This document shows positions 6,107 to 13,656 of a stretch of DNA of 14,055 nucleotides, piece after piece. Position 1 is the first letter of the stretch. Each line of letters begins with the position of its first letter. The position numbers were made by a program, and so were the translations under genes. The notes under the pieces are model-generated. The model saw only the letters and a list, made by a program, of their open reading frames with translations, was not told the origin of the DNA and ran no database searches. The DNA comes from Acetobacteraceae bacterium (GTDB lineage Bacteria > Pseudomonadota > Alphaproteobacteria > Acetobacterales > Acetobacteraceae): the NCBI GenBank assembly GCA_030044345.1, contig JASHVY010000099.1, positions 1 through 14,055 of the forward strand, written 5' to 3'.

Positions 6107-7243
6107 TCAGAGCAATCGTTGCAGAATTAGCTTCTGCACGTCCGAGGTGCCTTCGTAAATCTGGCAGACGCGCACGTCCCGCCAGATGCGCTCGACCGGA
6201 AAATCCGTGAGATAGCCATAGCCGCCGAGCGTCTGGATGGCGGCGCTGCAAATCTCTTCGGCCGCCTCCGTGGCGTAAAGCTTGGCCATGCACGCCGCTT
6301 CGAGCGCCGGCAGCCCGTCCCGCTCGCGCCGGGCGGCGGAAAGCGTGAGCTGGCGCGCCGCTTCAAGCCTTGTCTTCGCCTCGACCAGGCGGAAGCCGAC
6401 AGCCTGGTGATCGATGATCTTCTTGCCGAAGCTCTCTCTTTCCTTCGCATAGGCAATCGCGCAGTCGAGCGCGGCGCGCGCCATGCCCACACTCTGTGCC
6501 GCGACACCGATGCGGCCCGCCTCCAGGGTGGAAAGCGCGATTCGGTAGCCTTCGCCTTCGTCTCCGATGCGTTGATCCTCGGGCAATTCCATCGCCTCGA
6601 AGACGAGCTGGCAGGTATCGGACGCTTTCTGGCCAAGCTTTTCCTCGATCTTCGCGACCCGGAAGCCCGGCGTGTCCGTTGCAACGACGAAGCAGGAGAT
6701 GCCGCGCTTGCCCGCCCCGGGGTCGGTGACGGCGAAGAGGACGACGGTGCTCGCAATGCGCGCGTTCGAGATGAACTGTTTGGCGCCGTCGATCACATAA
6801 GCATGGCCTCGGCGCACGGCGCGCGTGCGGATGGCGGCGGCATCGGAGCCCGCGCCCGGTTCGGTCAGCGCGAAGGAGCCGACGGCGGCGCCGCTCGCCA
6901 GCGGACGCAGCCAGCGCTCCTTCTGCGCCGCGGTTCCGAAACGTTCGAGCACAAGGCAGGTCGGCGCATTGTGCACGCAGATCATGGTGGAGACCGCGCC
7001 GTCGCCGGCCGCGACCTCCTCCAGCGCGAGCGCATAAGTGACGGGATCGAGACCCGCGCCGCCCCAATCGGGATCGGTGATCGCACCGAAGAGGCCGAGC
7101 TCGCCGAGCGCGCGGATCAGCTCCGGCTCGATCCGGCCCGCCTTCTCACGCGCCGCGGCGCCGGGCGCCAGGCGCTCGGCAGCAAAGCGCCTGACGGTCT
7201 CGATGACCGCAAGGTCTGCCTCACCCCCCGCGCGTTCCAGCAT
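6107..7243 (-). CDS. Acyl-CoA dehydrogenase (FAD, short-chain type)
   Basis: Flavoenzyme that oxidises acyl-CoA to 2-enoyl-CoA and passes electrons to ETF. The 378 residues have the full domain order: N-terminal helical domain, middle beta domain with FALTEPGAGSD, and C-terminal helical domain with RESFGKKIIDHQAVGF, LGGYGYLTDFPVERIWRD and the closing CQIYEGTSDVQ. E364 in YEGTS is the expected catalytic base, in the position used by short-chain and most bacterial enzymes. The ATG at 7243 has AAGGG about 7 bases upstream. It follows the indolepyruvate oxidoreductase gene by about 100 bases. That partner supplies an acyl-CoA from a 2-oxoacid, so the pair could form successive steps in amino-acid or aryl-acid breakdown. 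The exact chain length cannot be told. Confidence 0.95.
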   Translation of the reverse strand: MLERAGGEADLAVIETVRRFAAERLAPGAAAREKAGRIEPELIRALGELGLFGAITDPDWGGAGLDPVTYALALEEVAAGDGAVSTMICVHNAPTCLVLERFGTAAQKERWLRPLASGAAVGSFALTEPGAGSDAAAIRTRAVRRGHAYVIDGAKQFISNARIASTVVLFAVTDPGAGKRGISCFVVATDTPGFRVAKIEEKLGQKASDTCQLVFEAMELPEDQRIGDEGEGYRIALSTLEAGRIGVAAQSVGMARAALDCAIAYAKERESFGKKIIDHQAVGFRLVEAKTRLEAARQLTLSAARRERDGLPALEAACMAKLYATEAAEEICSAAIQTLGGYGYLTDFPVERIWRDVRVCQIYEGTSDVQKLILQRLL

Positions 7244-7283
7244 CTCAAGCCCTTTCGAGCATTGAGATTGCGCCGGCCGATCC

Positions 7284-7325
7284 CGGCAGGCAAGACGCTG
7301 GAAGGCCAGAGGGCGGCAGGCAAGA
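7284..7325 (-). repeat. Short direct repeat in the spacer between two catabolic genes
   Basis: The 12-mer CGGCAGGCAAGA occurs at 7284-7295 and again at 7314-7325, 30 bases apart, within the 102-bp spacer. The bases between the copies are not repeated. It may be a duplication remnant or a binding site pair; nothing further supports either. Confidence 0.35.
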
Positions 7326-7345
7326 GGGCGGAATGCGTCCGCCCA

Positions 7346-10300
7346 TCAGGCCGCGCGCCTTGCGGTGGGAGGGGTCGCGAATTTGCCGAGCAGGTGTTCC
7401 CGCTCTTCCATCGCCGCGACCCGCGCTTCTTCCTTCACGGGCCCAAAGCCGCGGACGGTGGCGGGCCACGAAGCGAGGGCCACGGCAATCGGCAGGGTCT
7501 CGGGCCGGAGCAGGCGAAGGATGGTTTCGATATCAGAATAATAGCGGCGGATCGTCTGCCTTTCCCGCCCTCGTTCCTTCTGCCAGCCGAACGGATCGAA
7601 CATCGTCCCGCGCAGGCGCTTGCCGTGACGGAGCAGCCGGAAGAGCGGCAGCGCCACCCAGCCGGGCAGGGCGATCTTGCGCCGCCGGCCGGTGGCCGGA
7701 TCGCGGCCGAGCGGCAGCGGCGGAGAAAGATGGAAACGGGGCTTTTCCCCATATCGAGCTGCGGCATGCAGGCGCGCCACCTCGTACTCGTCCTTGTACG
7801 CGAGCACGCGGTGAAGATTTTCAGCGACCGTGCGCGCAAGCGGCCCGGTCGCGCCGGAGAGTGCTGCTTCGCGGGCGGCAACCGCCGCGACCTTCGCGCG
7901 GTAGTGCTCGGCCAGAGCCTCGTCCTGGTACGTCGCCAGCGCCGCCGCGCGCATCGCGACGATGGTTTCGAGGCTCTGTGGCTCAGCCGAAGCAGAATCC
8001 TCCCCGAGGATCTCGCCCGCGAGCTCCGGCTGTTCGGCAAGGATCCGGCCCCAGAGGAAGGCGCGCTGATTCATCGAGACGGCCGCGCCGTTGAGTTCGA
8101 TCGCGCGCGCGAGCGCTTCATGGCCCACGGGCATGAGGCCGCGCTGCCAGGCAAGCCCGAGCAACAGCGTGTTGAGGGCCTGGGCGGTCCCGAACAGGCG
8201 CTCGGCGAGCCGGCCGGCATGCAGATAGCGCGAATGCGCTTCGTCGGTCGCGCGCACGAGCGTCCGGCGATGCCGCTCGGCATCGATGGGCAGGTCGCGG
8301 TCCTTGAGGAAGGCGGCGGTTGCCTGGAGATCGAGATTGCCGATCACCACGGCATCCTTCCGGCAGCGATCGAGCACGCCGCCGCTCGCGGCCACGGCAA
8401 GGTCGGCCGCCAGCATGAAGCCGGCCGTGGCGAGCGGGATGCGCACCACGTCGAGCGCATCCTCGGTTCCGGCGATCTGGACATGAGAGATCACCGGCCC
8501 GTTCTTCTGGGCGAGCCCGGTGAAGGAAAGCGTGCGCACCGCCCGTCCTTCGAGATGCGCGGCCATCGCGACGATGGCCGCCGCGGTGACGATTCCGCCG
8601 CCGCCGATGCCGGCGAAGAGCGCCCGCCACGGTTCCGTCGCGCCGGGAAGCATGGGCTCGGGAAGTGCGGCGGCGAGCTCCGCCTCACGCGCAAGGATCG
8701 GCGCAGGTGCAAGCTTCGGATGCGCGCCTGCAACCGTGACGAAGCTCGGGCAGAATCCCTTGAGGCAGGAGAAATCGGCGTTGCAGGCTGTGGGCGAGAT
8801 GCGGCGCTTGCGGCCGAGCGCCGTCTCGACCGGCTCGATCGCGATGCAATGGGATTGCACGGTGCAATCCCCGCAATTCTCGCAGACATCCGGATTGATG
8901 AGAACGCTGCGTCCGGCCTCGGCGAGGCGGCCGCGCTTGCGCCGCCGGCGCTTCTCGGTCGCGCAGACCTGGTCGTAGATCAGCACCGAGACGCCGGGAA
9001 CGGTGCGCAATTCGCGTTGAACCGCGTCGAGCGCGTCGCGTCCATGGCGGGTGGTGCCGGGCGGGAGTGAGGAGGCCGGCGGCAGCCGGGCCGGATCGTC
9101 GGCCACCAGGGCGATGCGCCGGACCCCTTCGGCGGCAAGCTGCTGCGCGATCTGCGTCACGGTCGGGTGACCCTCGACCGGCTGGCCGCCGGTCATCGCC
9201 ACCGCATCATTGTAGAGAAGCTTGTAGGTGATGGGCGCCTTCGCCGCGACCGCCTGGCGGATCGCGAGGCTGCCCGAATGCTGGTACGTGCCGTCGCCCA
9301 TATTGGCGAAGAGATGCGGCGTCTCGACGAAAGGGGCGAGCCCGACCCAGGTGATGCCTTCGCCGCCCATATGGGTGAAGCTGCGCGTCCGGCCCGGGTT
9401 CTCGATCGCCATGGTGTGGCAGCCGATGCCGGCAACGGCGAAGCTCCCTTCCGGCACCTTGGTCGAGCTGTTGTGCGGGCAGCCGGCGCAGAAGGTGGGA
9501 AGGCGGAAGAGAAGCCCCGCCGGCCGGTCGGGCGGCTGGGGCAGGACAGGATCGGCGACGGCAAGGCCGCGGCGGAGGAGGAAGCGCGCGAGCGCGCGGG
9601 CGAGGATCTCGGGCGACAGCTCCATCACCGAAGGGAGAAGCTCCGAATCGTTGCTGTCCCGCTTGCCCGCCACCTCGGGCCGGCGATCGGCGGGCAGGTG
9701 GTAGAGCGCATCGCGCACCTGCACCTCGACCAGGCCGCGCTTCTCCTCGACCACCAGCAGCGCGCGCTTGCCGGAGGCGAAGCGGCGGAGCCCCTCACCA
9801 TCGACCGGCCAGGCGAGGCCGAGCTTGTAGACGGCGATCCGGGTGTCGGCCGCGAGGCCCAGCATGGCGATCGCACGCATCGCGTCATGATGCGCCTTGC
9901 CGATCGTGACGAGCCCGATCGGCGCCTCCTGCGCGCCGGTGATGAGCCGGTCGAGCCCGTTCGCGCGCGCAAACGCCACGGCGGCCGGCAGGCGCTCCTC
10001 CACCAGGCGGCGCTCGAGCTCGGCTCTTCGCTCCGGCCAGGGAAGCGCTGGGTCGAGATTGAGGCCGTGCGGCGGAAGGAGAAAATCCGGGCGCCGGAAT
10101 GGCCGCGCGGCGGGCACGACCAGGCTTGCCGATTGCTCGGCCGTTTCGGCGATCGTCTTGAGCGCCACCCAGCACCCCGAGAAGCGTGAGAGGGCGAGGC
10201 CGGCGAGGCCGAGATCCAGAATGTCGGCCACATCGGCCGGCACCAGGATGGGGATCATGGCCGACTGGAAGACCGGCTCGCTCTGATGCGGGTAGGTCGA

Positions 10301-10768
10301 GGAATGGGCCGCGTGGTCATCGCCGGAGACCGCGAGCACCCCGCCGAGCGGCGCGGTGCCGATCATGTTGGCGGCATGAAGCGCGTCGCCGCTGCGCTCG
10401 ACACCGGGACCCTTGCCGTACCAGAGGCCGAAGACCCCATCGACGCGCTTGCCGGGAAAGACATCGATCTGCTGCGCGCCCCACAGCATGGTCGCGGCGA
10501 GGTCCTCGTTGAGGCCAGGCTGGAAGCGGATGGAATGCGCTTCGAGAAGCTTCGCCTGGTGCCAAAGCTCCTGGTCGAGCCCACCGAGCGGCGAGCCGCG
10601 ATAGCCGGAGACGAGCCCCGCCGTATGGTGCCCTGCGGCGCGATCGAGGCGGGATTGTTCGAGCAGCACGCGCACGAGCGCCTGGATGCCCGAAAGCAGC
10701 ACCGGCACGTCGTGATCCATGAACCGGCTTTCGAGGCCGAGCGGCATGATGCCGGAGCTCGAATCCAT
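7346..10768 (-). CDS. Fused indolepyruvate:ferredoxin oxidoreductase (IorA-IorB type 2-oxoacid oxidoreductase)
   Basis: Oxidatively decarboxylates aryl- or branched 2-oxoacids to acyl-CoA using TPP and iron-sulfur clusters. At 1140 residues it matches the fused single-chain form of aerobic proteobacteria. Order: pyrimidine-binding region with SGYRGSPLGG (54-63); thiolase-like middle; FCAGCPHNSST with C427/C430; TPP site GDGTYQHSGS (491-500) with the LYNDAVAMTGGQP loop (518-530); a cysteine-rich cluster region (C629, C632, C635, C641, then C662, C668, C673 in KGFCPSF); the gamma-type domain beginning GIGGGGIVTAA (720-730); and a C-terminal extension with FDPFGWQKERGRER (1057-1070). The ATG at 10768 has a strong GGGAGGAGG site 5 bases upstream. 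An acyl-CoA dehydrogenase gene follows. Whether the substrate is indolepyruvate, phenylpyruvate or a branched 2-oxoacid is not decided by sequence. Confidence 0.95.
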   Translation of the reverse strand: MDSSSGIMPLGLESRFMDHDVPVLLSGIQALVRVLLEQSRLDRAAGHHTAGLVSGYRGSPLGGLDQELWHQAKLLEAHSIRFQPGLNEDLAATMLWGAQQIDVFPGKRVDGVFGLWYGKGPGVERSGDALHAANMIGTAPLGGVLAVSGDDHAAHSSTYPHQSEPVFQSAMIPILVPADVADILDLGLAGLALSRFSGCWVALKTIAETAEQSASLVVPAARPFRRPDFLLPPHGLNLDPALPWPERRAELERRLVEERLPAAVAFARANGLDRLITGAQEAPIGLVTIGKAHHDAMRAIAMLGLAADTRIAVYKLGLAWPVDGEGLRRFASGKRALLVVEEKRGLVEVQVRDALYHLPADRRPEVAGKRDSNDSELLPSVMELSPEILARALARFLLRRGLAVADPVLPQPPDRPAGLLFRLPTFCAGCPHNSSTKVPEGSFAVAGIGCHTMAIENPGRTRSFTHMGGEGITWVGLAPFVETPHLFANMGDGTYQHSGSLAIRQAVAAKAPITYKLLYNDAVAMTGGQPVEGHPTVTQIAQQLAAEGVRRIALVADDPARLPPASSLPPGTTRHGRDALDAVQRELRTVPGVSVLIYDQVCATEKRRRRKRGRLAEAGRSVLINPDVCENCGDCTVQSHCIAIEPVETALGRKRRISPTACNADFSCLKGFCPSFVTVAGAHPKLAPAPILAREAELAAALPEPMLPGATEPWRALFAGIGGGGIVTAAAIVAMAAHLEGRAVRTLSFTGLAQKNGPVISHVQIAGTEDALDVVRIPLATAGFMLAADLAVAASGGVLDRCRKDAVVIGNLDLQATAAFLKDRDLPIDAERHRRTLVRATDEAHSRYLHAGRLAERLFGTAQALNTLLLGLAWQRGLMPVGHEALARAIELNGAAVSMNQRAFLWGRILAEQPELAGEILGEDSASAEPQSLETIVAMRAAALATYQDEALAEHYRAKVAAVAAREAALSGATGPLARTVAENLHRVLAYKDEYEVARLHAAARYGEKPRFHLSPPLPLGRDPATGRRRKIALPGWVALPLFRLLRHGKRLRGTMFDPFGWQKERGRERQTIRRYYSDIETILRLLRPETLPIAVALASWPATVRGFGPVKEEARVAAMEEREHLLGKFATPPTARRAA

Positions 10769-11080
10769 GACCGCCTCCTCCCGAAGAGGTCAGTGCTTCT
10801 GTCCTACGTAGCGACGGACCCCCGACGGGTCCAGCACGGAAGAAGGGGCCGCATCAATTCGCAGTTTCCCGGATTTCCCCGCGATATCGGGGAAATGCGA
10901 TTGCGCCCCCCTCTGCCGTGGACGGCGGTTTGTTGCCTCGTCGCTCACGCCGATCGCCACACCCGGATGCGAACGATGCCGGCGTGCGATCGCCGGAGGT
11001 GGCCTCACCGAAGGCGTGAATCACACGAAAAAACAAATAGCTGGAGCGGAATGCGGGAGCAACGGCGAACGCACCCCGCG
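10769..11080. other. Gene-free region between infC and the oxidoreductase gene
   Basis: About 312 bases with no credible gene: short open frames here lack ribosome sites and family features. It holds the leader and presumably the promoter of the oxidoreductase gene, an inverted repeat at 10873-10896, a smaller GGACCC/GGGTCC hairpin at 10816-10832, two copies of CGATCGCC (10951-10958, 10987-10994) and an A6 run at 11028-11033. I found no convincing sigma-70 promoter by eye. rpmI and rplT, which follow infC in many bacteria, are not here. Confidence 0.7.
10873..10896. repeat. Perfect 9-bp inverted repeat upstream of the oxidoreductase gene
   Basis: ATTTCCCCG (10873-10881) and CGGGGAAAT (10888-10896) are exact inverted copies around the 6-base centre CGATAT. 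It lies 105 bases upstream of the oxidoreductase start. No T-run follows on either strand, so a dyad operator or a mRNA hairpin fits better than an intrinsic terminator. Confidence 0.6.
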
Positions 11081-11089
11081 CTAGCGGGG
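11074..11089 (-). repeat. GC hairpin containing the infC stop codon
   Basis: On the minus strand CCCCGC (11089-11084) and GCGGGG (11079-11074) pair around a 4-base loop TAGC that contains the infC TAG stop. A T6 run occurs about 40 bases later (11033-11028), too far for a classical intrinsic terminator. It could still protect the 3' end of the message. Confidence 0.45.
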
Positions 11090-11617
11090 AGTGAGCACCA
11101 TCACCATCTGGCGGTTCTCCATGCGCGGCATCTGTTCCACCTTGCTATCGGCATCCATGTCGGAGCGGATGCGCTCGAGAACCTTCACGCCGAGCTCCTG
11201 GTGCGCCATCTCGCGGCCGCGAAAGCGCAAGGTGACCTTGACCTTGTCGCCCTCGCCGATGAAGGATTTCATCGCCCGGAGCTTCACCTGGTAGTCGTTT
11301 TCATCGATATTGGGGCGGACTTTTATCTCCTTGATTTCGATGACCTTCTGCTTCTTGCGCGCTTCGTTGCGCTTCTTTTGCTGGTCATATTTGAACTTGC
11401 CGAAATCAAGGATTTTCACCACCAGCGGATCGGCGTTCGGGCTGATCTCGAGAAGATCGAGGCCGGTCGCATAGGCCCGGTTGAGCGCCTCGCGCAGGCT
11501 GACGATCCCCTGCATCTCGCCGGCGTCGTCGATCAGCCGTACTTTCTCGGCGCGGATTTCGTCATTGACACGTGGGCCCTCACGGGTGGGAGGGGCGGGC
11601 AAAGGGGGTCTGGGGAT
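11081..11617 (-). CDS. infC: Translation initiation factor IF-3, with ATC start codon
   Basis: Binds the 30S subunit, keeps it apart from 50S and proofreads start codon-initiator tRNA pairing. From the ATC at 11617 the protein is 178 residues: a short Pro-rich lead (MPRPPLPAPP), the N domain (GPRVNDEIRAEKVRLID, DLLEISPNADPLVVKILDFGKFKY), a lysine/arginine-rich linker helix, and the C domain (IKEIKVRPNIDENDYQVKL to the end). No ATG or GTG precedes GPRVNDE; the only ordinary option is TTG at 11602, without a ribosome site. The frame opens TAG GAG AGC ATC ATC with AGGAG 6 bases before the second ATC. Rare AUU/AUC/AUA starts are known for infC and let IF3 repress itself. It follows thrS by 86 bases, the classical order, but rpmI-rplT do not follow. 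Confidence 0.93.
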   Translation of the reverse strand: MPRPPLPAPPTREGPRVNDEIRAEKVRLIDDAGEMQGIVSLREALNRAYATGLDLLEISPNADPLVVKILDFGKFKYDQQKKRNEARKKQKVIEIKEIKVRPNIDENDYQVKLRAMKSFIGEGDKVKVTLRFRGREMAHQELGVKVLERIRSDMDADSKVEQMPRMENRQMVMVLTPR

Positions 11618-11623
11618 GATGCT

Positions 11624-11628
11624 CTCCT
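11624..11628 (-). promoter_or_regulatory. Shine-Dalgarno of infC, supporting an ATC start
   Basis: AGGAG on the minus strand, directly after an in-frame TAG. The next codons are AGC ATC ATC; the second ATC (11617) is 6 bases from AGGAG, the first only 3, so the second is preferred. It is too far (21 bases) from the TTG at 11602 to serve it. Confidence 0.75.
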
Positions 11629-11703
11629 ATCGCAGTTGCCAGGGTGGGATGGCCGCAGAATGAAAGGCGCCCGCGCGATTCTTGCCGCACTGGACGGGCC
11701 GGA

Positions 11704-13656
11704 TCAAGCGCAGGCGACTTCCTGCGCCGCCTTGGAGCGAAGATCGGGCGGCGTGGCCTCGGCTGCAAGACGTGCCACCGCCTCCGAAATCGTGAGCACT
11801 TCCTGCTCGGGTGCGCCCAGCCGGCGCATCGCCACCGTGCCGGCCTCGGCTTCCCGCCTGCCGGCCACCAGCATGACCGGCACGTGGCGGAGGCTCCAGT
11901 CGCGCACCTTGGCGTTGATCTTTTCGTTGCGCGTATCAACCTCGACATGAAGGCCGGCAGCCTCGCAGGCCCGTCCCACCTTGGCGGCATAGGCGTCGGC
12001 ATCGGAGACGATGGTCGCGACCACCACCTGCAAAGGGGCGAGCCAGAGCGGCAGGCGCCCGGCATATTGCTCGATCAGGATGCCGAGAAAACGCTCGAAG
12101 CTGCCGAGGATCGCCCGATGCAGCATGACGGGGCGCCGCCGCCTGCCGTCCTCGGCCACATATTCGGCATCGAGCCGCTCGGGCAGCACGAAATCCACCT
12201 GCAGCGTGCCGCATTGCCATTCCCGCCCGATCGCGTCCTTGAGCACGAATTCGAGCTTCGGGCCGTAGAACGCGCCTTCCCCCGGATTGAGCGCATAGGC
12301 GACCCCGGCTTCGGCGCAGGCTTCCCGAAGCGCGGCCTCGGCACGGTCCCAGGTTTCGTCGGAGCCCGCGCGCATATCCGGCCGGTCGGCGAATTTGACC
12401 GCGAATTCCGGGAAGCCGAGATCGCGATAGACCGTGGAGAGCAGCGCCATGAAGCGGACCGTTTCTGCGCCGATCTGATCCTCGGTGCAGAAGATATGCG
12501 CGTCATCCTGGGTGAAGGCACGCACGCGCATGATGCCGTGCAGCGCGCCTGACGGCTCGTAACGGTGGCAGGAGCCGAATTCGGCAAGCCGGAGCGGCAA
12601 TTCGCGGTAGCTCCTGACGCGCTGGTTGAAGATCTGCACATGACAGGGACAGTTCATCGGCTTCAACGCGAGCGTGCGGTGCTCATCCTCCACCTGCGCG
12701 GTGAACATGTGCGCGCCGAATTTCTCCCAGTGGCCGGAGGCTTCCCAGAGACTGCGGTCCACCAGTTGCGGCGTGCGCACTTCCTGGTATCCGTCCGCGT
12801 CGAGCGCGCGGCGCAGATAGGATTCGACGGTGCGGTAGAGCCGCCAGCCGAGCGGATGCCAGAAAACGCTGCCCACCGCCTCGTCCTGAAGGTGGAAGAG
12901 ATCCATTTCGCGGCCGAGCCGGCGATGGTCGCGCCGCTCCGCCTCCGCGAGCATGGCGAGATAGGAATCGAGCTCCTTCTGATTGCGCCAGGCCGTGCCG
13001 TAGATGCGCGAGAGCATCTTGTTGCGGTGATCGCCGCGCCAATAGGCGCCGGCCGTGCGCATCAGCTTGAAGGCGGTGCCGACATCGCCGGTGGTGCGCA
13101 TGTGCGGGCCGCGGCAGAGATCGACCCATGATCCCTGGCGATAGAGCGTGATCGTTTCCGATTCCGGAAGGTCGCGGAGGATCTCGGCTTTGTACGTCTC
13201 CCCTTTTGCCAGAAAAAATTCGATCGCCTTCTCGCGCTCCCACACCTCGCAGGTGAAGGGCTCCTTCGCGGCGACGATCTCGCGCATCTTCGCCTCGATC
13301 GGCGGGAAATCCGTGGGCGCGAAGGGCGGCTCGCGGGCGAAATCGTAATAGAACCCGTTCTCGATCGCCGGCCCGATCGTGACCTGGGTGCCGGGATAGA
13401 GGCTCTGCACGGCCTCGGCGAGAACATGCGCCGCATCGTGGCGGATCAAGGGGAGCGCTTCGGGATCGTCGCGGGTGACGAAGCGGACATCGGCATCCCT
13501 CTCGATCACGGTCGCGAGATCGACGAGCCTGCCCGAGAGCGTCATCGCGACCGCGGCGCGCGCGAGGCCGGGGCCGACCTGCGCCGCGAGCGCGGCGCCG
13601 GTCACGGGCGCGTCGAATTGGCGGATGGATCCATCGGGAAGGCGGATGGCGGGCAT
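11704..13656 (-). CDS. thrS: Threonyl-tRNA synthetase
   Basis: Class II synthetase that charges tRNA-Thr and edits mischarged Ser-tRNA. The 650 residues contain an N-terminal TGS domain (about 1-60), the editing domain with H73 and H77 (RHDAAHV) and C181/H185 (DLCRGPH), the catalytic core and a C-terminal anticodon-binding domain (about 540-635). Zinc ligands are C336 (MNCPC), H387 (DDAHIFC) and H513 (LHRAILGSFERF). Motif 2 is CHRYEPSGALHG (363-374) and motif 3 is the HRAILGSFERFLGILIE segment (513-529). The ATG at 13656 begins the conserved MPAIRLPDGS TGS strand. The start codon lies inside the end of the upstream glycosyltransferase gene (55-bp overlap), so translation may be coupled. infC follows. 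Confidence 0.98.
   Translation of the reverse strand: MPAIRLPDGSIRQFDAPVTGAALAAQVGPGLARAAVAMTLSGRLVDLATVIERDADVRFVTRDDPEALPLIRHDAAHVLAEAVQSLYPGTQVTIGPAIENGFYYDFAREPPFAPTDFPPIEAKMREIVAAKEPFTCEVWEREKAIEFFLAKGETYKAEILRDLPESETITLYRQGSWVDLCRGPHMRTTGDVGTAFKLMRTAGAYWRGDHRNKMLSRIYGTAWRNQKELDSYLAMLAEAERRDHRRLGREMDLFHLQDEAVGSVFWHPLGWRLYRTVESYLRRALDADGYQEVRTPQLVDRSLWEASGHWEKFGAHMFTAQVEDEHRTLALKPMNCPCHVQIFNQRVRSYRELPLRLAEFGSCHRYEPSGALHGIMRVRAFTQDDAHIFCTEDQIGAETVRFMALLSTVYRDLGFPEFAVKFADRPDMRAGSDETWDRAEAALREACAEAGVAYALNPGEGAFYGPKLEFVLKDAIGREWQCGTLQVDFVLPERLDAEYVAEDGRRRRPVMLHRAILGSFERFLGILIEQYAGRLPLWLAPLQVVVATIVSDADAYAAKVGRACEAAGLHVEVDTRNEKINAKVRDWSLRHVPVMLVAGRREAEAGTVAMRRLGAPEQEVLTISEAVARLAAEATPPDLRSKAAQEVACA

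Noticed and set aside
7244..7345. Possible small gene in the spacer between the oxidoreductase and the acyl-CoA dehydrogenase
   Set aside because: Open frames there are short extensions of overlapping shadows and lack a ribosome site; only a short direct repeat is visible.
6407..9070. An 887-codon open frame on the plus strand, opposite the acyl-CoA dehydrogenase and the oxidoreductase
   Set aside because: It lies entirely antisense to two well-recognised genes and crosses their spacer. Its translation is Arg/Ala/Gly/Glu-rich with no recognisable domain, as expected from GC-rich codon bias on the opposite strand.
11028..11033. A6 run (T6 on the minus strand) as the intrinsic terminator of infC
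   Set aside because: No GC-rich stem lies directly before it; the only good hairpin is about 40 bases upstream.
10854..11036. 60-codon minus-strand open frame in the gene-free region
   Set aside because: No ribosome-binding site, Arg-rich composition and no similarity I recognise; it also crosses the inverted repeat.
10286..11950. A 554-codon open frame on the plus strand crossing the infC region
   Set aside because: Antisense to the oxidoreductase N-terminus, infC and the end of thrS, with no family features; the His/Leu-rich stretches are mirror images of IF3 codons.
12639..12651. ThrS zinc-site variant MNCPCHV with an extra Cys two residues after the zinc ligand
   Set aside because: The zinc ligands C336, H387 and H513 are intact, and as far as I recall CPC is found in other alphaproteobacterial enzymes, so this is not evidence of changed function.
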